From contig JANBQC010000619.1 of the NCBI GenBank assembly GCA_027576995.1, forward strand, positions 1 through 16,274: 16,274 nucleotides of DNA, written 5' to 3'. A model generated the notes under the pieces. It saw only the letters and a program-made list of their open reading frames with translations, had not been told where the DNA came from and did no database searches. Positions 1 through 9,595 of this stretch are shown in pieces. Made by a program: the position numbers and the translations under genes. This stretch comes from Dimargaris cristalligena (taxonomy: Eukaryota > Kickxellomycota > Dimargaritomycetes > Dimargaritales > Dimargaritaceae). Position 1 is the stretch's first letter; every line of letters begins with the position of its first letter.

Positions 1-3
1 GGT

Positions 4-55
4 TTTTTGCCTCACCCAACGGATTTATCGTTATACAGTCTAATTGAGCCTATCA
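4..55 (+). repeat. Left copy of a 52-bp terminal inverted repeat
   Basis: These 52 bases, from TTTTTGCCTCACCC to GAGCCTATCA, are the exact reverse complement of 16221-16272, with no mismatch when compared base by base. Outside the match the two copies differ: the T run is 6 long here and 5 in the other copy, and the outermost base is G against A. Inside the match the sequences are unrelated (CATATG here, an AT run at the right). The copy lies downstream of the endopolyphosphatase gene. It could be the end of a dispersed transposable element or another multi-copy repeat. No element-encoded protein is visible. Confidence 0.97.
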
Positions 56-507
56 CATATGTTAGGGAAGTTTATATAAAATGGCCATGTATTTGCATGC
101 TACATATAGTGGGGCAATAAGGTGACAACAGGTATATAAAAAGACGTGCACAATGGGCTATTGCCCATTGATTAATAAAAAGGTGGGAGGGTGGTGAAAA
201 AAGAAAGAGATATTAATATAGAGGCATGGCGTATCAAAAATGAAAGAAGATTGGAGATCGAACGATCTGTTCAGCCTTGGAGTAAAATGAAATAAAAAAG
301 GACCCAAGGCTGAACTCTAATCGCATCTTTTAAGGGGAAAAATGGGGCCGGTGTTGATTGATGCGATGGAACTGTTGTCCATGCAAACGGAACATAATAT
401 AAGCAAATATTTAATGGTACAGAGAAAATAAAAAATACAAGATGAGGTGTGTGGGTAGGTTGCGTTGGGGATCAGTGCCCCAAAGAAGGGGTCTAGTTAA
501 CTGAAAT
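56..507. other. Non-coding stretch with three hairpins
   Basis: No convincing coding frame is seen. The stretch contains three inverted repeats. The first is CAATGGGC-TATT-GCCCATTG at 151-170, a perfect 8-bp stem. The second is AGATCG-AA-CGATCT at 255-268. The third is a 12-bp perfect stem pairing GTTCAGCCTTGG (269-280) with CCAAGGCTGAAC (304-315), followed by a TTTT run at 328-331. The stretch lies 3' of the endopolyphosphatase stop, so part of it should be that gene's 3' untranslated region. Whether the hairpins belong to the transcript, to a small RNA or to a repeat element cannot be decided here. Confidence 0.6.
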
Positions 508-2506
508 TTAAATACTAACATAGGAGTCCTCCTGTAATCCAGCCATGACACAGAGGTACTCGGCGAATTGCTGGCGGAGGGTCTTGTTTTGAGTCATGCG
601 GTGGGCCAGGTCCAAGTACGACTGGGTAGTTAGGTCGGGCATACTGTACTGTTGGCGGGCCGAGTACAACAGCTCGTACTCGGGCTGGTAGAGCACATCA
701 CCCGACTGCCTGAATTCGTCGTTGGCTTCCGTCAGATTGAGCCAGAACTGATCATAGTCGAGCAGGGTGCCGATCGGTAGCCGGAAGGGTGAAACGAACG
801 AAGGGTACTTGTCGGATCCCTCAGAAGGGGTCACCACGGGTTCTACTTGGTAGCGGTACACTCGGAGGGTGGGATTGAAGGTGGGGATTACGGATGGGGA
901 AATATTAACAACGGTGTAATCCACTTTATCACGATCATCCCAGACCTTCTTAAAATGCTGCATCAGTTCCCGAATCATGGAAGGCACGCGCTTCATAATT
1001 TGAACCGAACCGCGAACAGCGATAGGCTCGGGCGCAGCGGGCAAGACGCTCACGTCAGGTGGGGGCAGGGCCTTGATATTCTCGCGGCGGGACTTGGCAT
1101 CGCTGGACAAGAAGTAAAAGTGGTCCTTGTTATTATGGCCAAAGAATTGGCCCCGGATGGTATCTCGGAACTCATTCATCAGGTGGGTATAGCGCTTATA
1201 GCACGAGTTGTAGTAATCGTCGAATTCGGGGGCTACGTGGCCAGCAATGACCACTGCTTCACCATTAGCGGTAGCTTCGGCCAAAATCTCGCGCAGCCAA
1301 ACCAATTGGCGGGACCCGGGGTGCTTGGGCTTGCGGCAGGCTCCAATGGCATCGTTTGAAGTGTGGAACCATTGGGTGTTGAGAGCCACAGCACGGAGGT
1401 GGCCAGGGGCAATGGGCCGGGTATAGTAACCCATCTCTAGGTACAGATCCTTTTGGTCAGCCGGGATGTATTCTTGCCAGGCCTCGTATAAGCCACGGAG
1501 CATCGGGTTGGGGCCCGGGGTCAGGAGATTATGGGGCTCCACGTCGTTGTTACCCACCACATGAATGACAGGCACCTGGGCCGAGCCCAATGCCCCTAGA
1601 AACCGGGAGGCCACGAACCGGTTAAGCATGGTAACTTCCTCGACACTGCGGGGAATACGTTCGTCCCGCTCATGGCTATTGGGGCATATCGGATAGATTG
1701 GGGAGATATGAGATATAGGAGAAGCAGGAGGGTATTAGTGGGACAGCTTCGGGAAAATAGGGAGGATGTCCGAACAGGGAAAATCTGTGGTATTCAGCAG
1801 TCACCGGCATGCAGCCATCTAAGGGTGCCAGTGCACCACACTGCTACCGGCCAGGCTCGCTTCCCACCACAGCGGGACGCCGTACAGGGGTGTAGATAAG
1901 CCGGCCTAGCCTAAAAGGGGGACCCTGTTTATGAAAAGTACTTAGCCACCAGGCCCAGCAGAATAAAGACATGAACGACAAGGGTTTCTCCCATGTGGTA
2001 TGCCCTCCTACTTTCAAAGACACTTACCGCGCACTGTCACCAGTGTATACCACAAAGTCGAGTCCGTGGGCCACAGTACGGTTAATCCAGTTGAAGGTAA
2101 TGTCAACCAAACGAATGGGGGAATCGCAGCTCGACACTGGGGCGCCAAAGCGGCCGGCGACGTATAGGTCCTCGTTCTCGGGGTCGCCCTTGCGCTTGGG
2201 AAACCGGTGGCAATAGGAATCCAGGGTAGCTCCCTGGACGTAGTTGGCGTCGACATGAATATCGCTAATGTGAAGGAAGCTGCCCTTAAGAGGAGCACCG
2301 GCGGGGTCACTGACGGTAGCCGAGTTGAGATAGCCGACGGACAAGTCGGTTAGGCCGGCCCGCCATAGACCACCGAAAACCAGGGCGCCAGCAAGGAACC
2401 CCGCCAAGGCGAACCTAGTCCGGGTGCCCAGTTGGCTTGGGTGACGTGGGGCGGAGTACGAATGGGGGACGGCGCCGGGAAGGAGAGGGTAATGGGCTTT
2501 TTCCAT
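508..2506 (-). CDS. PPN1: Endopolyphosphatase (PPN1-type calcineurin-like metallophosphatase), 2 exons
   Basis: Exon 1 is 2506-2028 and exon 2 is 1675-508. The 352-nt intron has donor GTAAGT and acceptor AATAG, and phases join in frame to give 548 residues. The family cleaves long inorganic polyphosphate inside its chain and acts in the vacuole as a type II membrane protein. Visible features: a short N-terminal cytosolic tail, a membrane anchor at about residues 31-52, then the metallophosphatase motifs DIH (D82, H84), GDSAR (from G156), GNND (201-204, the Asn variant usual in this family) and GH (305-306). A family-like SPSVIPTFNPTLRVY segment lies in the C-terminal part. The start was chosen because this ATG opens the frame carrying the membrane anchor. 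The protein is shorter than the yeast protein of about 670 residues. Acid sphingomyelinase is the nearest alternative family. The type II anchor, the GNND block and the SPS...LRVY segment favour endopolyphosphatase. Confidence 0.92.
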
Positions 2507-4246
2507 GACTAACTAAGCAAATGTGCTAACGTAACCCGCAGCAAATACAAAAAAAAACCCCCAAAATACTTTGAGCAAAGGAGAAAGGCAGGGGAATAAG
2601 TCAATATGCGGGAAAAGGGGAAAATGGTAACTAACAAAAAGAAGACCACAATTAAATAGGTGGGCAATGAAAATCCAACAGTGGTTAATGGGGGGACTGC
2701 GGGAAGGTATGGCTCAAGAAAGAAAACTATCCACAACGGTATCCAAGTCGATGACGAAAGGGATTACAGCAAGGTGGCTGTCAAAGAGTTTAAAAACCAA
2801 ATAATCGGACGGCCGTATAGAACAGAGTGGCCAATGCAGAGCAGAGGGACCACAAGCAAGAAAGGGGTTTAAAGAATAGTGATAAAAATAGGGATCAGGG
2901 GCCAAGAGCACACATTACAATAAGTAGTGGAGTAAGGGATCTCAAACAAGGGGAGCGAGGAGAAAGGAAGTGGTTTATATACCAGACCCCTTCTCCCTAA
3001 TAGGGGAGAGTCATCAGGGTTAAGCGAGGTGATCCCGGTGGGGGTTATAGCCATACACAGGTGAACGAGGAGGCCAATGTATGCGCATAGAGCCCTAAAC
3101 CCATATCCGTATCTCTAATGTGTGCTCATTCGTTTCCTTCCCTCTCGATTTTGCCGGCGAGTCATGTGCTAGGATGGAGTGGCCCTGAAACCACCTATGA
3201 TATTACCACTGGCTTTCTTCGTTCCTTTCTTCTTTACCGCCTATGATATTACCACCACCATTGTCCTTGTGATTAGAATAATCGGGCCCGGGCCAACGGC
3301 GGTCATCTGGCCTTCTTTAGGCATCCAAGGGACCAGGTCCGGTGGATCGCACTCTCTGGCGATTTTACGGGACTTGCACGTCGTGGGCCTCCCTTCCCCT
3401 CTCCACTCCCGCCCTAATCGAAACACTGCGATACGGTAGAGCCTCCTCAGCCTTGGATTGCGTTGTACATACCATGGTCGGGAATTCCGTTAGTGTCGTC
3501 AGCCGCGTCGCACACGTGCGGCGTAGGCCTCAGGGAAAGAGCCACTGCTACTTTGAATATATATATATATATATGCATTTATATTATTCCTCTGCATGTA
3601 TCTCAACGAAGAGATGGGCAAAGGTAATCAACCAAATGACGTAAAAAAGGAGGGGCCGATAGGGGGCCAGCTGAGTCCTTGGATGAGTGTCTAAGACATT
3701 GGGTACATGCTGCCTCATTCATTAATGATACTACCGGCCTCCCGACAGTAGGTGACCGTTTGGCTTTCGAGGGGGCGTACAGAGCAAAGCAGTCGCATAC
3801 TCCGGCTATAGATTACTCCAGACGGCTCAAATGTGGACTGCCCAGTAGCGGGTGTAGTTCTTGGACTGGTTCAAATTAACCCAGTCGACGATGAAAGAGG
3901 ACCCAAATCTCCCCCGAATGACCCCAAACTCAGCCTGGGACCAAAGGACGGGAAATGCTCCCCTCCCCTCTCTGTCTTCCGCCCTACCCACTTCGCTTTG
4001 TTCAAAACAACTTTCATCGCCCCATACATCCCGAGTGACTTTGGAAAATTGAAAAACACAATACTGGTCACACATTTGTGAAAAAATTGAGTGGGAGGGT
4101 GGATTAACCCCCATCTGTTGGGCTCACGTTGGAACAGTGTTGGGATGAAACAAATGACCTAAACAAAACATATATATAACACGGACTTGTCATTAACCCA
4201 TTCATTTCCCGCCTCCAATTCCGCCCGCTGAAACCTCCGACAAGAC
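2507..4246. other. Unassigned region upstream of PPN1, with a possible plus-strand terminal exon
   Basis: The part next to 2507 should hold the PPN1 promoter and 5' leader. No firm gene is seen. An (AT)9 run lies at 3557-3574. The 16-mer CCTATGATATTACCAC occurs twice, at 3194-3209 and 3240-3255. A plus-strand open frame at 3812-4081 runs 89 codons to a TGA, begins just after the acceptor-like sequences TATAG and CTCCAG, and reads like ordinary protein near its end (for example KTTFIAPYIPSDFGKLKN). However, other frames on both strands are also open here, so the coding call is weak. If real, it would be the 3' end of a plus-strand gene converging on the minus-strand gene that ends at 4247. Confidence 0.4.
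3557..3574. repeat. AT dinucleotide microsatellite
   Basis: Nine uninterrupted AT units. The run sits in non-coding sequence and breaks the reading of an otherwise open plus-strand frame (3342-3644), which argues against that frame being a single exon. Confidence 0.95.
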
Positions 4247-4682
4247 TCAATAGAGTTCGGCCTGGGCATGAAAGTAGAGGTATCTGCATTCGTTGGCAAT
4301 TCCTGCTAATTGGTACATGTGGCGGGAGCCATTGGTAAATAGAGCCGCGGTGGTGAATAGGATAAGGTTGTCTGAGTTTACAGGGCAATTCGCCCAAGTG
4401 AGGGGGTTGATCACTTGCCCCACCACTGCCTTTATTCCACTGGATAGGGTCTTAAACCAAAAATTGGTAGAGCAGGTAAAGGGATTTTCCGCATTATCTT
4501 CAGTCGGCTGTGCACTGCCAAAGCCTGGCCATTCACGGGGCCAGGCTGGAAGAAACTAACTGGAGGTGATGGAATACGACCACCGCTTAATATCCTTCGC
4601 ACTCATTTCCGCCAATGGCTGGGCCATATTCAGCCAACGTGTCCCCCAAAACAAAAGGGAAACCGGTGGTGGACAAAATAAA
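4247..4682 (-). CDS. 3' end of an unrecognised protein-coding gene (inferred terminal exons)
   Basis: The minus strand is open for about 100 codons down to a TGA at 4249-4247. The text reads like real protein, for example FWFKTLSSGIKAVVGQ and RHMYQLAGIANECRYLYF, ending in HAQAELY. No ATG opens this frame, so it must be a terminal exon. A workable join is exon 4682-4578, containing WLNMAQPLAEMSAKDIKRW, spliced to 4514-4247 through a 63-nt GT-AG intron with matching phase. The acceptor at 4683 is preceded by tandem TACTAAT units that resemble branch points. I do not recognise the family. The exon boundaries are inferred, and upstream exons probably lie at 4700-6200. Confidence 0.5.
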
Positions 4683-5807
4683 CTGCTTCTTATTATCAGT
4701 AATAGTATTAGTATTAGTATTAGTATTATCATCACACTCTTCTGATTTTAATTTTATTGTAAACTGCATACCGAATATGGGCCCAATCAAGCCCGTCTTT
4801 TGATTTCCTCTATCCCATTGTTGAAACACCCCTAAGAAGTATTGTCGGGTTGTGGTGGTGGCGGTTACAGGTCACTTCGCGGTAAATGCGGACGCCCGTC
4901 GTGTTGGTTACTCCACGGACAAGATTAGTATATAGCAATCATATCACCCGTTTCCTCTAGACCATTAACTTCGGTACTACGCGAGTATATCTAATTCCTC
5001 TCGCCAGACAGCAATGGCCCATGATGGCATTTCCTACAGTTGCTCGGCACAAAGTTAAGCCCATCGGTCGAGACTCCGATTATATTGCGGTGCACTACCG
5101 ACATTTCTGCGCTTTCCTCCAGCTAGATGCATTAGTCGCTCTTTTGGCTATAACCGCGCCTGACCAACCGTAGTCATCAGCGGGCAAAATTATAACTAAT
5201 CAACCGGAGTGACCATTTATGGGGCTAAACAATAGCGTCGCTCACCGCTTCATATGGCAGGAGTCGATGATTTTTATCACCACCACGCCCCGAACGGGGT
5301 TTACGGTATACAGAATCAGGCAAATCAAGAGGTTGGGAGGGTATATAAATGGGGAATAGGCGGCATGACCCATACTTGCAGATGTCACGAGTTCTTCGTC
5401 CCGCTGCATCCCCTGTAAGCCGGTAGACTGGGCTGGGCTTGGAGATAGGTCAGCCCCGACCACCTTGAGTTGTTGCGGCGGCACGGGTGGACATAGATTC
5501 GCCAACGTCATACATATGCGCCGATCACCCGTTTCCCCATTTTGCCTTATTCGCCTGACACTGGGTTGCTTTACTCGGACGGTGCGCCTTTTTGGTATTT
5601 TTATTAGTATTATTTGAAGTCAACCATACCCAGCTGACGTGGTCCAGAATCGGGCAGGGTTTTCCGCTGTGTTTGGTCCAACTCATTGTCCCTTCCAATA
5701 TTAAGGTGCCCGGTTTAGGCTGATAGACGGTCCAAGCGAAACAATCAAAAGGGGAATATGAGCGGTCTAGATTTTCGAATGAACTGGTGGTCCGCCGGAT
5801 TTGGAAT
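4683..5807. other. Probable intron and exon territory of an unidentified minus-strand gene
   Basis: No gene model can be completed. Several minus-strand open stretches of 40-90 codons look partly protein-like. One is near 5090-4985 (NIIGVSTDGLNFVPSN, then a TAG). Another is near 4950-4815 (GVTNTTGVRIYREV). A third is near 5760-5625 (TVYQPKPGTLILEG, ending DHVSW before a GTATGG donor). The last is 5511-5242, opened by an ATG. Their phases could not be joined consistently, so any of them may be chance. They would fit exons of the gene ending at 4247. Confidence 0.3.
4702..4728. repeat. Short TATTAG tandem repeat (TACTAA on the minus strand)
   Basis: About four units of the hexamer TATTAG. Read on the minus strand this is TACTAA in tandem, identical to the strict fungal intron branch-point core. 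It lies about 20-45 nt upstream of the inferred acceptor at 4683, where a branch point would be expected. It may equally be a plain microsatellite. Confidence 0.85.
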
Positions 5808-6200
5808 CTATATTTTTGGGCATGTCACACAATAAACCAGGTGGTTAGGCTGTATTCCGTAGATGGAGGGCGGGTGATCATCCCCTTCGGCCAGATATTT
5901 AACCACTTGAGGATTCTCGTCAAGTAAGTATTGCCTGTTCAGTAAGGCCTGTAGGTCAATCATGGCTGTATTAATCTTGGCTTTACCATCCTGATGCCTC
6001 GGCCTTGCGGATTCTTGATCACGGGGGCACTCACCCACTTCCAATTGTCCATCTACGGCCTCGTATATTGTGCTGATTATCCGCAGCCCGGAAAAAGACC
6101 ATAGCGATAATTCTAATTGGGACTCCGACCACAGCCCCGGGCCATTGACCTCCCCACCTGACTTTCCCGGATCATATGCTTTCTTTCCGCCTTTACTGGA
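5808..6200 (-). CDS. Possible exons of an unidentified gene
   Basis: The minus strand is open for 130 codons before a TAG at 5810-5808, longer than expected by chance but without an early ATG. The first part reads as WSFSGLRIISTIYEAVDGQL and ends at a strong donor, GTGAGT (6034-6029). The second part reads as QALLNRQYLLDENPQVVKYL. A 69-nt intron (6034-5966, acceptor ATACAG) joins them in phase, so a plausible model is exon 6195-6035 plus exon 5965-5838. The family is not recognised. These could be upstream exons of the gene ending at 4247, but the connecting exons could not be traced. Confidence 0.33.
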   Translation of the reverse strand, partial: SSKGGKKAYDPGKSGGEVNGPGLWSESQLELSLWSFSGLRIISTIYEAVDGQLEVGECPRDQESARPRHQDGKAKINTAMIDLQALLNRQYLLDENPQVVKYLAEGDDHPPSIYGIQPNHLVYCVTCPKI

Positions 6201-6749
6201 TTAGGTACAGGAAATGGTCCCGATCCCCATACTAGCTTGGGTGCTGATCGCGAATATAGTGCCAATTTATACACAGACACCTAACTAGGGATTGGGTAGA
6301 CGATTTAAGCTGTACATTACAAATGAAAAGGACACTCCAGTAATAATTAGTATATTGTATAGATGTCGATATTCTACAAGTATCGATAGTAAAAAAAAAA
6401 CACTGTGAGAGTGTAAAGTGGTCTCTGATGACCACGAAAAAACAAAATAATACACAAGCCGGTATGGGTAGAATAATGGGAGCAGTGGTCAAAAGCAGGT
6501 TGGGGATGGCTCACGACTATGGACTATTTCTTATTATGCTATTCATTGGAAAGGTTTACACGGCTGGCCATTGGAATGGGAAGTGGTTGATAGACCAGCC
6601 CAGCCAGAACTAAGGTTATGGAATGATATGAGTATGGGTATGAAAATGACAATAGAATGGAGGGGTAATTATCGGCGACTATAATTCAATCGATGGGATA
6701 CATGTCCTCGCCAGGGGGTTAGATAAGCCGAGCTAATTTGAAACTCGGT
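6201..6749. other. Region 3' of RMD5, nothing firm
   Basis: The part next to 6749 should contain the RMD5 3' untranslated region and polyadenylation site. There is an A10 run at 6391-6400. Two short frames (plus 6428-6613, minus 6232-6492) overlap each other, neither resembles a known family, and no supporting splice pattern was found. I see no gene I can support. Confidence 0.5.
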
Positions 6750-9595
6750 TTAGAAATAGACGCGCTCCGCCTCGTGGGCCGTCGCGAATGCCGGGCAATA
6801 GGGGCATTTGAACCGAGTCGTTTGACTATTGCCTCCACTATTCCACAGACGATTGGGTTATAGAAAGGGGTGGAAAATGGTAACACATAAATAAATGGTT
6901 AGGACAGATCGACAATGCCCCGCACTCCCATGCAGTATTGGGTCACGGCATATTCAATTTGTACCGATCTAATCGCCCCAGGGGGAGCATTGCTTGGAGC
7001 AGTAGAATCGTGACGAAGTTGGATGTAATGAATTATTGCCTAATAATGTGACTCAAGTCCCAGGGGAGAGGAGACAAGTCACCCACTCCACTGGCATGAG
7101 GTCATAATGATATCATCTCACAAAAGTACATGGAAGGGCCTTATTATTCCGGTTGACATACACCAGAATCGGTTGATCCTGATTAGGAAATGTGATACCG
7201 GATATACTGGTGCAATAAAACGAACCACTTACCGAACTGCCTTATACAACCGATTTAAGCTTTCGTGACAGATAACGTGGCCGCAGGGCAGCATCATAGG
7301 GGGGTTGGTGTCAGTGGCCCGCTCCTTCGAGACGGGGCAGATAAATGTTGAATGGAACCGGAGATCCTCGGGGAGACTGACCTCGACCTACGTTACAGAA
7401 CCGGCATAGTTCCGTTCAGATACAAAAAAAACCGGCATCATCGTAATTAGCAACAGTTCCTCCTCTGCCACCCAGATGATAGATCATGGTGAACCGGAAG
7501 GGTATAGGATCGGAACACCAGCACTATAACAGCATAGCTAATATAAATCGCCCGTTAATCTCCAAAGCAACTATACGGCGATTAATTAAGACCTACCGGC
7601 AACTCGTCCTGTTGGCTCCATTCGGCCCTCTTTTCCTTCATGATACTCGACATTTTAATGATCGCCGGGAGGGCCATCACACCCATAGTCACACTGGTGG
7701 TTACATAAAGACATGGTAAGTATTGGCAATACACGGTTTCCAAAATGAGGTAGGCAGCAGGTTAGTTACTGTGTCAGTTGAAATTTTTAGTCACAGCCTG
7801 GCCATGTGTTAAAGTAATCAAACGTCAACCAAAAGCAGGGCATATTTACCTAAGGTAGAGTGGACTGCGGTCGGCCAATCCCAGCTTTTTGCAGAAGCTG
7901 GATGTGAAGTTGTGTTCTAATTCAGTCCATAGACTGGGTGATAGTAGATAGCCATAGGGCGATGACTCGAGACTGTGGGCGTATAGGACAGATCCCGATA
8001 GCTTCTTAATCTCTGGTTAGTGGGGTAGAGGCAGCGGTAATATGTAAGAACCGGGGTATTGGTGAAGGTAGCGTATTAGGATTTGGATGATTGGAGAATG
8101 GGAGTAAATAGAAGCGGCGAATATGACGCCCGGGATACAGTGAGCATTATAACCCCTTGTTTCTTTTACCAAAGTGGGACCTGTAGACACTACTTACGTT
8201 GAAAATACTTTTCACGGGCATTAAATGGCGACATATGCTCTTTGGAGTACCGCAGGGCCTCAAGGTGCTGTCCTTGGGTGAGCAAATGTATGTATCGCAT
8301 TTTGTGCAAATTAAATTCCAGGTCGCTGCCCATCGTACCGAGTTCGTCCCGATGGGTTTGAGCCCAGCTGTATTAAAGTATAAAAATTACCAATCGTCAA
8401 GGCAGACTATAGGGTCAGGACACATCAGATAATCGGGTGAATAGGAAAATCGTCGGGACGCAAGATTCAATACTAACTGATGAATGCTGTCGGGCGCAAC
8501 GGGGGTTACATACCGTAAAGCCGGATCCAGGTCCCGTTTTTTTAGGGAGTCCACGATGCTAAACATATCCTTGAAACCGTCCATGACATGGTGTGGAATT
8601 TCTAGTCCGGCCTCCTACTCAATAGCCACAAGGTTCATGTAAATTAAAAGGGTAATAGGGTTAATCAATGGGTTAATGGACTGATTGGCAAGTTAAAATA
8701 AAGTGGCGCAGGGGGGAGGGAAGGGATAAAGAGAGAGAGAGGCTGCACTCGCTTGGCCAAGAGAGGGCCACCTCCCGGGAAAAAAGGGCAATTCGACACG
8801 ATAACGTTCACCCGGCAGCTGTTCCGACTCGAAACTACCAGTTCTAAGGAAGTGGACTTAAATATCAATAACGAACCTTTAATATGAGACAGGCGAGCTC
8901 GAACTGGCCTTGGCGGATAAAGTCCAGGGCAATGGACATCACCACTAATTCCTCGCCACTTTCGAACTCTTTCGAGCCTCGGATGCCATTTAGATTATTT
9001 TTAAATGCCTAAAAGACGAGTAGATTGGTTATATACCGTATATAATACAGTGTGGAAATAAACCAAACGGGAAAATCGGGAACATTAATTCGCTAGTTTA
9101 TGGGGGGATTGGGTGTCCACAAGGCACACGTTCGCCTTGGGCCCGAAATGTAAGAGTCTGTGGAAAATATTTAAGCTTAGCTTACCTTCTCGATGAATTT
9201 GCCGTGTTTACTGATATTGTTGTATAGCTCTTTGTGTTTCTCGGTGGTTTGTGAGGATAGTCGCTTTAGGTTGCTTTCCAGTTTGACGGCACTAAGGAAG
9301 AAGTCGGCGGAATCTGGCAAGGACAATTCAGGTCATTCGGAAGGGTAATATAATAAACAGGATAAGCCACTTGTACAGTCAAAGGAAGCAAATCCGAGAC
9401 CAGACCATGGCCGCCTGGAAAGAGGGAATGGGGCTGTGAAGGGGCCTAGTACCCGAAGAGGAACTCACCTGCGTTCAGTTGAGGTTGGGCGGAAGATACC
9501 AAGGCGATAATTTGGTCGAGCAGACTCTCTACCAGGGCATTGTTGGCTTTCTGTTTGTCGGCTAGTTTGTCAATGTCGGTGATGACGGCATCCAT
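6750..9595 (-). CDS. RMD5: RMD5/RMND5 family E3 ubiquitin ligase subunit of the GID/CTLH complex, 9 exons, complete
   Basis: The exons are 9595-9469, 9313-9186, 9008-8877, 8614-8514, 8367-8198, 8012-7850, 7693-7597, 7387-7233 and 6825-6750. All introns are GT-AG, phases match throughout, and the product is 382 residues (human RMND5A has 391). The GID/CTLH complex ubiquitinates gluconeogenic enzymes and other targets; RMD5 is one of its two RING subunits, paired with MAEA/Gid9. The order is helical N-terminus ([17 protein letters not shown]), LisH-like segment (about 104-133), CTLH (about 138-195, [13 protein letters not shown]) and C-terminal RING. The RING reads CPVSKE, then [12 protein letters not shown], then FKCPYCP, with C323, C341, H343, C346, C365 and C368. 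Ser326 stands where a canonical RING has its second Cys, as is usual in RMD5. The protein ends in ERVYF. The ATG at 9595 has G at -3. It is divergent from the carboxylase gene. MAEA/Gid9 is the closest alternative, but CPVSKE and PCGHVIC are RMD5-like. Confidence 0.95.

Noticed and set aside
847..1359. 170-codon plus-strand frame
   Set aside because: It lies wholly opposite PPN1 exon 2, which is conserved; the frame is a by-product of that coding sequence.
3179..3644. Plus-strand frames of 86 and 100 codons
   Set aside because: One has no ATG and covers the duplicated 16-mer in two frames; the other runs through the AT microsatellite. Neither looks like a conserved exon.
3862..3887. GGTTCAAAT box with flanking GACTGG/CCAGTC stem, resembling a tRNA B box
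   Set aside because: The loop is too long (11 nt) for a T loop and no other tRNA arms are present.
5018..5040. CRKCHH text on the minus strand, resembling a haem-binding CxxCH
   Set aside because: Surrounding residues do not match any cytochrome c, and the frame meets a TAG soon after.
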